Of a stretch of DNA of 64,000 nucleotides, positions 18,392 to 26,394 are shown piece by piece. This stretch comes from Hyphomonas sp. (GTDB taxonomy: Bacteria > Pseudomonadota > Alphaproteobacteria > Caulobacterales > Hyphomonadaceae). Position 1 is the first letter of the stretch. Each line of letters opens with the position of its first letter. Below the pieces are notes generated by a model. It had not been told where the DNA came from and did no database searches. It was given only the letters and a program-made list of their open reading frames with translations. The stretch spans positions 2,232,001 through 2,296,000 of the forward strand of contig NZ_CP051230.1 of NCBI RefSeq assembly GCF_017792385.1. Direction: 5' to 3'. A program made the position numbers and the translations under genes.

Positions 18392-21300
18392 CCGAATGGG
18401 ACGGCACCTATAGCACGCCGCCCCAGAATCGGCGCGGCCAGTTTGACGAGGACACCGCTGTTAAGCAGCCAGTTCTCTACCTAATGGGGGCGCTTGGCTG
18501 GGAAGAGCAGGCCTGTCTGCAGGATGAGTGGACGGATGGCGCGTCCAGCGAAGGCCGCCGCGCCGATACTGAGCCGATCCTAGTCCCGCGCCTGCGCGCC
18601 GCGCTCACCGCTTTGAACCCTGGCCTGCCTGAACGCGCCATTGAGCGGGCCATTGACGCCCTCACCGAAGACCGCCGCGCCATGCCGCCGCAAGAGGCCG
18701 CACGGGCCTTCCACAAGCTGCTCCGCGACGGGGTGAAGGTGGAACTTCGAAACGATGCAGGCGCTTCCGATACAAAGACCGTGCGCGTCATCGACTGGCG
18801 TGAGCCACGCGCAAACCATTTCTTCCTTGCTGACGAATACTGGGTGGGTGGCGGCCTCATGCGCTCACGTCTAGATATTGTTGGCTTCGTCAATGGCATT
18901 CCGCTTTTGATGATGGAACTGAAAGCGCCAGACGTTGCGGTGAAACATGCCTTTGACGACAATCTCCGTCATTATCTTTCCAACATACCGCAATTCTTCA
19001 CGCCGAACGGTATCACTGTCCTAACCAACGGCGGCGACACGCGGCTTGGTTCACCCTTCGCGCCGTGGGAACACTTCTTTGACTGGAAGAAGGTGGCTGA
19101 TGAGAAGGAGAAAGGCGTTGTCAGCCTGGAGCAGGTTTTGCGTGGGACGTGCACGCCGGAGCGCCTGCTCGATCTCATCGAGAACTACACGGTGTTTGAG
19201 GAAACGCGACATGGGCTGATCAAGAAGGTTGCCAAGAACCACCAGTATCTTGGCGTGGAGAATGCGGTCGAAGCAGTACAGGCGCTGGAGGCTGGTGAGC
19301 ACAAGCTCGGCGTGTTCTGGCATACGCAAGGCTCGGGCAAGTCTCTGTCCATGGTGTATTTTGCCGGCAAAGTGTTGCGTAAGCTTCCGGGCGGTTGGAC
19401 CTTTGTGGTCGTCACTGACCGACAGGAGCTCGACCGGCAAATCTACAAGACGTTCGCGGCGACCGGGCTTGCCACAGAGAAAGAGGCGCATGCGGAGAGC
19501 ATTGCCGATTTGCGGCAGTTGCTGGCCGAGGATCACCGTTTTGTCTTTACGCTGATTCACAAGTTCCAGACGCGCGATGGGGCAGAGCATCCGATTTTGT
19601 CAGAGCGTGAGAACATCATTGTTATCGTCGATGAAGCGCATCGCAGCCAGTACGATACAATGGCAATGAATATGCGCAAGGCGCTACCCAACGCGGCTTT
19701 CATTGCGTTCACGGGGACACCCCTGTTGGCGGGCGAGGAGTTCACGTATGAAGTCTTCGGTGATCCAGTATCGGTCTATAATTTCACGCAGTCGATCGAA
19801 GATGGTGCGACCGTTCCGCTATACTACGAGAACCGCATTCCTGAGTTGCAGCTAGACGAAGACGTATTCAACGAAGGACTGTCCGGCATTCTGGAACGGG
19901 CAGAGCTTGATGAGGAACAAGAGAGGGAACTCGAGAAGAGGTTCGCGAAGGAATATCACCTCATCACACGGCCCGATCGCCTGCGCAAAGTCGCGGCTGA
20001 CTTAGTCGAGCATTTCCTGGGCCGGGGCCATAAGGGCAAGGCCATGATGGTCTGCATCGACAAGGCGACAGCGGTGCGTACTTTTGACTATGTTCAGGAG
20101 CTCTGGGCTGAGCGGTTGTACGATCTGCGCGAGAAGGCGGCTCTAGCAACCGGCGATGATCTGGCCCAGCTGCAAGCTGAGGTCTCCTACATGGAGGCAA
20201 CCGACATGGCCGTCGTTGTCTCTGCCGCGCAAAACGAAGCTGCCGACTTGGCCGAGAAGGGTGTCGATATCGTTCCACATCGCAAACGCATGTTGAACGA
20301 AGATCTAGACGAGAAATTCAAGAATCCGGATGATCCGCTTCGACTCGTCTTCGTCTGCGCGATGTGGATCACTGGCTTCGATGCCCCGTCAATATCGACG
20401 GTCTACCTCGACAAGCCGATGAAAAACCACACGCTTATGCAGACCATCGCGCGAGCGAACCGGAAAGCAGTGGGCAAGGAAGCGGGTCTGATCGTCGACT
20501 ACATTGGGGTGTTTCGGAACCTTCAGAAGGCACTTGCTATCTATGGGCAACCTACCGGCGGTGGCGGGTCGCCCATCAAGGACAAGGCGGCTCTGGTTGA
20601 CCACCTTAGGGTTCTGGTCGAGGAGGCGCGTGCGTTCTGTACGAACCATGGCGCTAAGCTCGATGCGGTCTTGATGTCATCACCAGGTTCAATGGAAAGA
20701 CTCGCAGCGCTGCAATCTTGCTTCGAGGCACTCGTGTCACCCGACGATATACGCAAGAATTTCCTCCGCAATGCGCAGACCGTGAGCAGGGTGTACAAAG
20801 CTATTCTGCCGGATGAGCGGGCGGCCGAGTTCGCGCCGGAAGCCGTTTTACTTTCTACCTTGGCAAAGCGCATTCGGGATGAGATCGAAGGTCCAGACGT
20901 CTCTGCAGTTCTGAATGAAGTGGAGGCCTTGCTCGACCACACAATTTCGGCTGAGGACTACCGAATGGCCGGGGCTTCTGGACAGCGTCTGGTGAACTTG
21001 TCCGAAGTCGACTTCGAAGCTCTCCAAGAGGAATTCAACACCGGTAAGAAGAAGACGGCAGCTGAACGCTTGAAAGCGCTTTTGGAAACCAAGGTGCGAG
21101 AGATGGCGAGGGTTAATCAAAGCCGTGCGGACCTGTTGCTCAAACTGCAAACGCTCATAGAGCGGTACAACTCAGGCAGCCAAAACATTGATTCATGGTT
21201 TGAGGACCTCAAGGCATTTCTTGCTGACGTTCAGCAAGAGGAAAAGCGAGGTTTGAGAGAAGGATTGTCTGAGGATGAGTTGGCGATGTTCGACATCCTG

Positions 21301-21558
21301 ACGAACCCGGAGCCTGAGCTTACGGAGAAAGAGCGAGACCAGGTCAAACGCGCCAGCAAAGAGTTACTCCAGAAGCTGAAGGCGCAGAAACTCGTGTTGG
21401 ATTGGTGGAAACGTCAAGAGACTCGCTCGGAGGTTAGAAGGTTCATCACGGATCTGCTCGATTCCAGATTACCCGAAGAGCCCTTCGATCGGAGAATCTT
21501 CGAGGACAAGTGCGCTCGAGCGTATGAGCATGTGTGTACGCAGTACGGGGCTCACTAG
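18388..21558 (+). CDS. hsdR: Type I restriction enzyme, motor/nuclease subunit HsdR
   Basis: 1056 residues, full length. An N-terminal PD-(D/E)XK nuclease carries LLMMELKAP near residue 174. The SF2 translocase has Walker A TQGSGKS (about 310-316), DEAH in IVDEAHRSQYD (about 413-417), TGTP, and the later motif QTIARANR. A helical C-terminal region for HsdM docking completes it. HsdR translocates DNA using ATP and cleaves remote from the unmethylated target. ATGA overlap with the HNH gene. All key motifs are intact, so the system looks functional. Confidence 0.95.
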   Translation: MTEWDGTYSTPPQNRRGQFDEDTAVKQPVLYLMGALGWEEQACLQDEWTDGASSEGRRADTEPILVPRLRAALTALNPGLPERAIERAIDALTEDRRAMPPQEAARAFHKLLRDGVKVELRNDAGASDTKTVRVIDWREPRANHFFLADEYWVGGGLMRSRLDIVGFVNGIPLLMMELKAPDVAVKHAFDDNLRHYLSNIPQFFTPNGITVLTNGGDTRLGSPFAPWEHFFDWKKVADEKEKGVVSLEQVLRGTCTPERLLDLIENYTVFEETRHGLIKKVAKNHQYLGVENAVEAVQALEAGEHKLGVFWHTQGSGKSLSMVYFAGKVLRKLPGGWTFVVVTDRQELDRQIYKTFAATGLATEKEAHAESIADLRQLLAEDHRFVFTLIHKFQTRDGAEHPILSERENIIVIVDEAHRSQYDTMAMNMRKALPNAAFIAFTGTPLLAGEEFTYEVFGDPVSVYNFTQSIEDGATVPLYYENRIPELQLDEDVFNEGLSGILERAELDEEQERELEKRFAKEYHLITRPDRLRKVAADLVEHFLGRGHKGKAMMVCIDKATAVRTFDYVQELWAERLYDLREKAALATGDDLAQLQAEVSYMEATDMAVVVSAAQNEAADLAEKGVDIVPHRKRMLNEDLDEKFKNPDDPLRLVFVCAMWITGFDAPSISTVYLDKPMKNHTLMQTIARANRKAVGKEAGLIVDYIGVFRNLQKALAIYGQPTGGGGSPIKDKAALVDHLRVLVEEARAFCTNHGAKLDAVLMSSPGSMERLAALQSCFEALVSPDDIRKNFLRNAQTVSRVYKAILPDERAAEFAPEAVLLSTLAKRIRDEIEGPDVSAVLNEVEALLDHTISAEDYRMAGASGQRLVNLSEVDFEALQEEFNTGKKKTAAERLKALLETKVREMARVNQSRADLLLKLQTLIERYNSGSQNIDSWFEDLKAFLADVQQEEKRGLREGLSEDELAMFDILTNPEPELTEKERDQVKRASKELLQKLKAQKLVLDWWKRQETRSEVRRFITDLLDSRLPEEPFDRRIFEDKCARAYEHVCTQYGAH

Positions 21559-21659
21559 GTCGGACGGCGGCGACTCAGCTACCGAGCGCTCTCCTTAACC
21601 GGCTTATAAGGTGTCCCCCTCCTACCCCCTCTATGGAAGACTAGGAGCCTACTCTGTGG

Positions 21660-21676
21660 ATACACCATGGGTGTAT
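21660..21676. promoter_or_regulatory. Perfect 17-bp palindrome upstream of the polymerase-like gene
   Basis: ATACACC (21660-21666), ATG, GGTGTAT (21670-21676). It sits in the 191-base gap after hsdR, 73 bases before the start chosen for the next gene. A dimeric regulator could bind it; the regulator is unknown. One in-frame alternative ATG (21675) lies within it. Confidence 0.4.
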
Positions 21677-21749
21677 GGTCTTTGTTGTTGACCATTGCTT
21701 AGTCCACACCAAGGTAGTTCTTATCGTTCCACTCAGAGTCAAACTACAC

Positions 21750-23060
21750 ATGGCAACCCAAGAGGCGACAAGGCAGTGGGACCCTTCCACCGTTGCGCTA
21801 ACTACAAACACCAAAGTACTCGTAGCCGAAGCCGTTGAAGCTCAGTTCCAGGCTAGGGTGAGCCGCCAAGCGAGCATAGGGAAGGTGGCGCGTCGAGCTA
21901 TAGGCGAGAGGGCGTCGAAGGAGTACAGAACAGTTGAGGCGCTGGTGTTGGACACACTCGCTCATAGCCTCTCCGGGATGCCTGAACACCTCGTGATCAA
22001 GCTCGACAACAATTGGCTCTCCGCAGGTCCGGAAGGAGCCTTAGCGCGCAATCGAACTGTCATAGATCGCTTATATGACCTTGAAGAGGCTGGATGGCTT
22101 CGTGCGAACAGGTCCGCGAGGATAAACAATAAGTACATGACAGTGTTGAGTGTGGGGCGGGAGTTGGGAGCAGCTTGCGAACGCTTAGGGATCAAGTTGA
22201 ATGAGGTCGGAGTGGAGCCGACTTTGCCGGTACTAGAGCTTCGTGGGTACAAGCCGAAGGGAGCGGAGGCTCGACGACCTATTCTCAAGTTCGAGCCCAC
22301 GGCGTGCACAGAGAAGGTGCTTCTAAGCTTGGGGGAACTTAATGACTGTCTTCGGGCGGCCGACCTTCAGAGCAAACAACTGGGGCCTGCGGTCATCGAT
22401 GTCCGACGTCGAAGTGTCTCACGTGCCTTTCTGGATGGCTCCTTTGAACGGGGTGGCCGGCTTACCGGTCCAGCATTTTGGTTAAGTTTACGGAAGGTCA
22501 TTCGGCGAGAAGCGCTGTGCATAGATGGGGAGGCAATTGCCGAAGTGGACATTGGGGCTGCAATGCCATCAATCGCGTACGCCCTTGAGGGTGTTCGACC
22601 TACAAAAGATCCTTACTCGATAGCGGATTACGACGACATACCTCGTGACGCCATTAAGGTCGCCATGATGCAGATGCTGTGGAAGCCCATCAAAAGTGGG
22701 ACCAATTTGGCGGATGGGGCGCGGGCTCTTGTGCCTAAGGAATACACGGCTGGCCAAGTGTTTGAAGCAATCAGGCAACACAACAAGCCAATCGCTCATC
22801 GATTAGGTGCCCGAGAGCCCTGCGGTGCAGAGCTGATGTGGCATGAGAGCGAGATCATCATCGAGGCAACCCTCAGATGCTTCTATGCAGGCTTTGCCGC
22901 TCTCCCTCTGCACGACGCGTTGCTGACTGCTTGCAGTCGCGCACAGGAAGCCTCAGGTATCCTCAGCGAGGTTTTCCAAGACCGCCTTGGTATTGAGCCT
23001 GCGATAAAAGTGCAATCATTTGCATCCCATGCACATGGCGAGGTGGTGCATGCCCGGTAA
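21750..23060 (+). CDS. Uncharacterised protein with a polymerase-like palm pattern
   Basis: 436 residues from ATG 21750 (the frame is open back to 21675). The first ~150 residues look like a winged-helix region (RNRTVIDRLYDLEEAGWLR). The second half has spaced motifs reminiscent of family-A DNA polymerase palms: AEVDIGAAMPSIAYAL (Asp near 264, in the place of motif A), a helix RDAIKVAMMQML, and LPLHDALLTA (His-Asp near 386-387, in the place of motif C). SFERGGRLTG precedes motif A, as in a family of rhizobial mobile-element proteins I half-remember. Proposed role: island replication or repair. No database check was possible and a divergent, inactive relative is equally likely. The next gene overlaps it. 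Confidence 0.5.
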   Translation: MATQEATRQWDPSTVALTTNTKVLVAEAVEAQFQARVSRQASIGKVARRAIGERASKEYRTVEALVLDTLAHSLSGMPEHLVIKLDNNWLSAGPEGALARNRTVIDRLYDLEEAGWLRANRSARINNKYMTVLSVGRELGAACERLGIKLNEVGVEPTLPVLELRGYKPKGAEARRPILKFEPTACTEKVLLSLGELNDCLRAADLQSKQLGPAVIDVRRRSVSRAFLDGSFERGGRLTGPAFWLSLRKVIRREALCIDGEAIAEVDIGAAMPSIAYALEGVRPTKDPYSIADYDDIPRDAIKVAMMQMLWKPIKSGTNLADGARALVPKEYTAGQVFEAIRQHNKPIAHRLGAREPCGAELMWHESEIIIEATLRCFYAGFAALPLHDALLTACSRAQEASGILSEVFQDRLGIEPAIKVQSFASHAHGEVVHAR

Positions 23061-23769
23061 GCTCGATGTCAGCAAGCGAGCTGAACGGCCAGACGGAATG
23101 TACTCCTATTGCAGAGTGGTCGGGTGTTCTCATCCTACCAGAGCAGGCACAACCAAGGGCCTTGATAGGCGCTTCTGTCGACGTCACGCAGATCACTATA
23201 GTCGGCACGGCAGCCCCTACAAACGTTCGTATGCCGCGGAAGCTCTAACGCCCTACCGGAAGATCGTTCAAGGGTGGCTTAGGGAACACATGAATGACTT
23301 CTGGGTGGCAAATGCCGTCGAACGCGTGAATGGCTTGTACGCTCAGGCAGGTCCATTTGAGGAGGCCTTTCGGCTCGCTGGCCTGCCGCCCAAGGAACGT
23401 GCCAGGAAAGCATGGGCGCGCTTCCGCGATGCCGGTGTGGCTCCGGAGCGGGTGGTCCAGAGCTGGTTGGTGGTTGAACTCGCGGTTCGCTTGGATCCGC
23501 AACCCGATGGCGATCGTGAGTTTAAGCGAGTTCAGGGTGCGAAGCTGATTCATCGGCTGGCCTCTGGGTCTCACAAGAGGTGGGAACGAGAGGCGATGCT
23601 GAAGCCTGGGGCCGTACCCAAGATTATCGTCACGGAGCTCCACAAGTATCCTCACAGCCGTGGTAAGGTACTTCGCTACATCGGCGCGGACATGGAGGAC
23701 GCCTGCGGCCTGGTAGTGTCATCTCACTTGCCGGGGCTTCTGAGTGCCGCGAACCACGAAGACACCTAA
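23050..23769 (+). CDS. Hypothetical protein with an N-terminal zinc-finger-like motif
   Basis: 239 residues from ATG 23050, preceded by GAGGTGG and overlapping the stop of the previous gene by 11 bases, so probably translated with it. Residues 18-50 contain YCRVVGC ... FCRRHADHYSRHG, a C-x4-C ... C-x2-H arrangement typical of small zinc-binding phage and mobile-element proteins. The rest is helical and basic and matches nothing I know. The partnership with the polymerase-like protein suggests a nucleic-acid role, by context only. Confidence 0.5.
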   Translation: MPGKLDVSKRAERPDGMYSYCRVVGCSHPTRAGTTKGLDRRFCRRHADHYSRHGSPYKRSYAAEALTPYRKIVQGWLREHMNDFWVANAVERVNGLYAQAGPFEEAFRLAGLPPKERARKAWARFRDAGVAPERVVQSWLVVELAVRLDPQPDGDREFKRVQGAKLIHRLASGSHKRWEREAMLKPGAVPKIIVTELHKYPHSRGKVLRYIGADMEDACGLVVSSHLPGLLSAANHEDT

Positions 23770-23873
23770 GTCGACGTCCCTAGGCACCACAGACGTGTCT
23801 ACCCGATCGGTTGCACAGATCGCGCGGGGTAGAGGGACCACCGGGCAAACCTAGTGGCCCTCAAGGTCCGAAC

Positions 23874-24431
23874 TTAGTCGTTTGGAGCGCTGGCCTTGAT
23901 CCGTTGTACGCTTGAACGGCTGATGCCCAACTCCATCGCTGTCTGTGCCTCTGTCATTCCAGATGCGAGCAATTCCCTCACTTGGTGCGCCTTTGCGCGG
24001 GCTGTGGGTTTTCTCCCCTTATACTTGCCCGCAGACTTCGCCTTGAGGATGCCTTCCCGTTGACGTTCGAGCATGATCTCTCGTTCGAACTCTGCCACAG
24101 AGCCAAGTACCCCCAGCATGAGACGCCCGGTAGCGTTAGACGTATCCAGGGACATGTCCAATATCCGTAGCGATGCCTCCTTAGACTGGACTGTGTCGAC
24201 GATCGCCATCAGATCGCGGATAGAGCGAGCCAAACGGTCCAACTTGGTCACCATCAGGGTGTCCCCATCGCGAAGGTAATCGAGCGCGTGTGTGAGTTGG
24301 GCGCGACTCCCCTTCGCTGACACCTGTTCCTTGAAGACCTTCTCAGCGCCTGCGGTGGACAAGTCGCGGACCTGAGCCTCAAGGCCTGCCTCCTGATCCG
24401 TGGTGGACGTACGCGCATAACCGATGATCAT
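23874..24431 (-). CDS. Serine recombinase (resolvase/invertase family)
   Basis: 185 residues, the usual length of a small resolvase. The catalytic serine is S9 in GYARTST; the arginines of VTKLDRLARS and the helix FEREIMLERQREG are present, and a C-terminal HTH (TEAQTAMELGISRSSVQRI) completes the fold. It can resolve cointegrates or invert DNA at a res/hix site. An inverted repeat lies just upstream (24451-24467). It faces the opposite way to its neighbours. Confidence 0.9.
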   Translation of the reverse strand: MIIGYARTSTTDQEAGLEAQVRDLSTAGAEKVFKEQVSAKGSRAQLTHALDYLRDGDTLMVTKLDRLARSIRDLMAIVDTVQSKEASLRILDMSLDTSNATGRLMLGVLGSVAEFEREIMLERQREGILKAKSAGKYKGRKPTARAKAHQVRELLASGMTEAQTAMELGISRSSVQRIKASAPND

Positions 24432-24450
24432 CTGACATCTCCAAGCATCA

Positions 24451-24467
24451 ATAGGGGCAGGCCCTAT
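24451..24467. promoter_or_regulatory. Inverted repeat upstream of the resolvase gene
   Basis: ATAGGG (24451-24456) and CCCTAT (24462-24467) with a GCAGG spacer, 20 bases before the resolvase start. Position fits an autoregulatory or resolvase-binding subsite. Confidence 0.4.
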
Positions 24468-24666
24468 GATTCATCGAGCTTCAAAAGTCAAATTAGGGTC
24501 TTGTGACGCTGAACTCGGGGAGTGCTCAGTGGCTTCACTAGGGCATGGTCTATTGAGGCAAGAGAGGTATTTGTTTGTTTTGTATTGGGTTTTATCCCTC
24601 CCTTGTAATTGTGGTTCCTTGATCTTAGCTGTATCCGCCCCGCAACAATTGGAGAAGTCATAACGT

Positions 24667-25335
24667 ATGACTGTACTTCCGTTTGGATACCAACCATTGG
24701 GTTGGAAGGAAGATTTGAGTTGCCAAGATTACTTTAGTCATATGACGACACAGCTGGAGCGACTGTCCGTTAGAGCTCCGTACGACCTACGCCAATTCCA
24801 AGATGCTTGGCACAGCTTGGCTGAGACCTTTGATCGACGTCCGGCCATCTTCACGTTCATCGAGTCGGCGACGGAAACAGAGAAGACCCTCGTTACCGCA
24901 GAGCCATCTGGTGGCGACTCAGAGGTCAACGTCCACTCTCAGGTCAATCAGGTGGGAAACCTGGTAGTGAACTGGCAGCCAAACGTTTCCTCAGCGAAGA
25001 GATTCGATCTTCGGGCTGATTTCGCGGAGACAATCGGTGGCAGACGCCCCTTGAATGAACTGCTCTGGATCAGGGGTATGCGAGACTTGAGGTTTCCCGT
25101 CGACGGCAAGAGATTGCACGGGAGCACGAGAAAGCCTGTCTCCGACGAGTGTCTGGTCAGCGACATGGTGTGCTGCATCAAGAAGCAGATCAACGAGTTG
25201 CTGCGACAGGTGTCGTCTGCATGTACGCTCAAAGTCTACTCCAGTTTGGAGCTGACGCTAGAGAGTAAAACTCTGTCTCGGTCCGGAGTTGTCATCGAGG
25301 CTATGGTGGTCGACTGGGCGATCGCACGCACGTGA
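24667..25335 (+). CDS. Hypothetical protein, 222 aa
   Basis: ATG 24667 has a good ribosome site (GGAGAAG about 10 bases upstream). No signal peptide or membrane segment. The middle carries a hydrophilic stretch rich in Asn/Val (VNVHSQVNQVGNLVVNW) that looks like beta-strand. I recognise no family. It stands alone between the resolvase and the PD-(D/E)XK nuclease. The 135 bases after it contain a G-rich run (25340-25359) and no clear terminator. Confidence 0.5.
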   Translation: MTVLPFGYQPLGWKEDLSCQDYFSHMTTQLERLSVRAPYDLRQFQDAWHSLAETFDRRPAIFTFIESATETEKTLVTAEPSGGDSEVNVHSQVNQVGNLVVNWQPNVSSAKRFDLRADFAETIGGRRPLNELLWIRGMRDLRFPVDGKRLHGSTRKPVSDECLVSDMVCCIKKQINELLRQVSSACTLKVYSSLELTLESKTLSRSGVVIEAMVVDWAIART

Positions 25336-25470
25336 CTTGAGCGGGGGGAGGGGGGGAAGCCACACGCGACTTCGCTATTAAGGGTGCACGAACTTTTGTC
25401 CCAAAATTCACTTTGAATAGTTGGTAACCGGTTCTGCCCTCTCCCATCCTGTCTTCGCACTCAGCTGAGA

Positions 25471-26124
25471 TCACTTATCCTGCTTGTCTCCTGAAGTGAA
25501 ACGACGTCCTAAAGCAATGCGTTGAACCTCATCATCATATGGATCAAGATATCTCCACTCCACGCCGAGCTCGGTGCACAACGCGCGGAGGTCATTCGAG
25601 GTAGTCTGAGTAATGCGTTCCTTGGGATCGGGTGCGGTATCAATGACTAGCATGATGGGCGTGAAGTTGTAGCCTCGAACTCTAGCTTCCTCTTGGTGAG
25701 CGCTCAGCTTTGCGATGTCACCCGCGATCTCCGAGTAGGTCAATCGTCTGTTTGCTCTCTCCGAAGCTTTGACTTCTATGGCCAGAAGCATGTGCTTCAT
25801 CGTGTGATCAGCTCGCCGTCGTCGCCAATCTCCTCCTACGTTTGGAGAGAAAATCACAATGTCCGGTATTGGCTCGAAGCCCCCGCGAAATGACTCATTC
25901 TTCGATTGATCTAGCCTTTTGAAGAGATCAGACGTGACGTTTGGTATCCACTGCTTCACGTTCATGCCGAGTTGATCAACAGGGACTCGACCGGCGCAAC
26001 GGAGAGCATGATAGATCATTGCCTGATAGTGAAGTTCTGAGCCCAATACGCTTCGGCATTCACGGCAGATCAGCGGCCATGCATCGTGCACGGCTTCGAG
26101 GGCGGCTGCGGTATCATTGATCAT
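25471..26124 (-). CDS. Small PD-(D/E)XK-type nuclease-like protein
   Basis: 217 residues from ATG 26124 (a TTG start at 26160 would add 12). An early helix with Glu (RSVLGSELHYQAMIYHAL), then IPDIVIFS and LLAIEVKASE reproduce the E ... PD ... E-x-K order of PD-(D/E)XK nucleases. Length and lack of other domains fit an orphan restriction- or repair-type enzyme. The last gene of the island, facing inward. The target and any partner are unknown, and no matching methylase lies beside it. Confidence 0.55.
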   Translation of the reverse strand: MINDTAAALEAVHDAWPLICRECRSVLGSELHYQAMIYHALRCAGRVPVDQLGMNVKQWIPNVTSDLFKRLDQSKNESFRGGFEPIPDIVIFSPNVGGDWRRRRADHTMKHMLLAIEVKASERANRRLTYSEIAGDIAKLSAHQEEARVRGYNFTPIMLVIDTAPDPKERITQTTSNDLRALCTELGVEWRYLDPYDDEVQRIALGRRFTSGDKQDK

Positions 26125-26213
26125 GCGGTCACCATTGCTAATTGTAACAAGCTCACCCAATGATGGCGAAGATGTGAGTCCTCGTTTGGGAATCCAATCG
26201 GGAAGTCGGCTCC

Positions 26214-26268
26214 AGGTACAAAAATCAAGGAGTTTGCGTTTGTACTGGTAGCGCTTGCCCTTTGTAAC
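26214..26268. repeat. GTACAAA-type repeats at the island's right end
   Basis: AGGTACAAAA (26214-26223), TTTGTACT (26239-26246, opposite orientation) and CCTTTGTAAC (26259-26268, opposite orientation, one mismatch) match the motif pair beside the integrase at 12596-12617. They lie 48-102 bases inside the right core, as arm-type integrase sites do. Confidence 0.5.
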
Positions 26269-26315
26269 ACCAAGAATTATAATGACTTTTTTGGGTGATT
26301 ATTCGAGAGGGCGTT

Positions 26316-26330
26316 CCTCTTCTGGCACCA
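26316..26330 (+). other. Right attachment site core (attR-like)
   Basis: CCTCTTCTGGCACCA matches the left core at 12522-12537 except for one missing G. It is followed 13 bases later by a terminator, as a tRNA 3' end would be. Confidence 0.5.
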
Positions 26331-26343
26331 ATTCTTTCGGTCG

Positions 26344-26369
26344 GCCGTCCTTTTGGGGGCGGCTTTTTT
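26344..26369. terminator. Terminator at the island's right boundary
   Basis: GCCGTCC (26344-26350) pairs with GGGCGGC (26357-26363) with one G-T wobble, followed by six Ts. On the plus strand it would end a transcript crossing the att core, possibly that of a lost tRNA gene. Confidence 0.7.
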
Positions 26370-26394
26370 GTTGGGGGCGCTTGGGTTTAAGGGC

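Larger units (their letters stand above)
12515..26330. mobile_element. Genomic island (about 13.8 kb) with integrase and restriction operon
   Basis: Bounded by CCTCTTCTGGGCACCA (12522-12537) and CCTCTTCTGGCACCA (26316-26330), which resemble the 3' end of a tRNA (T-arm remnant, acceptor stem, CCA). An integrase starts 88 bases inside the left core. Related GTACAAA-type motifs occur inside both ends. Gene content is accessory: restriction, resolvase, replication-like and hypothetical genes. Base composition is visibly less GC-rich than the host DNA that resumes at about 26.4 kb. The one-base difference between cores and the absence of an intact tRNA argue for an old or rearranged insertion. Confidence 0.7.
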
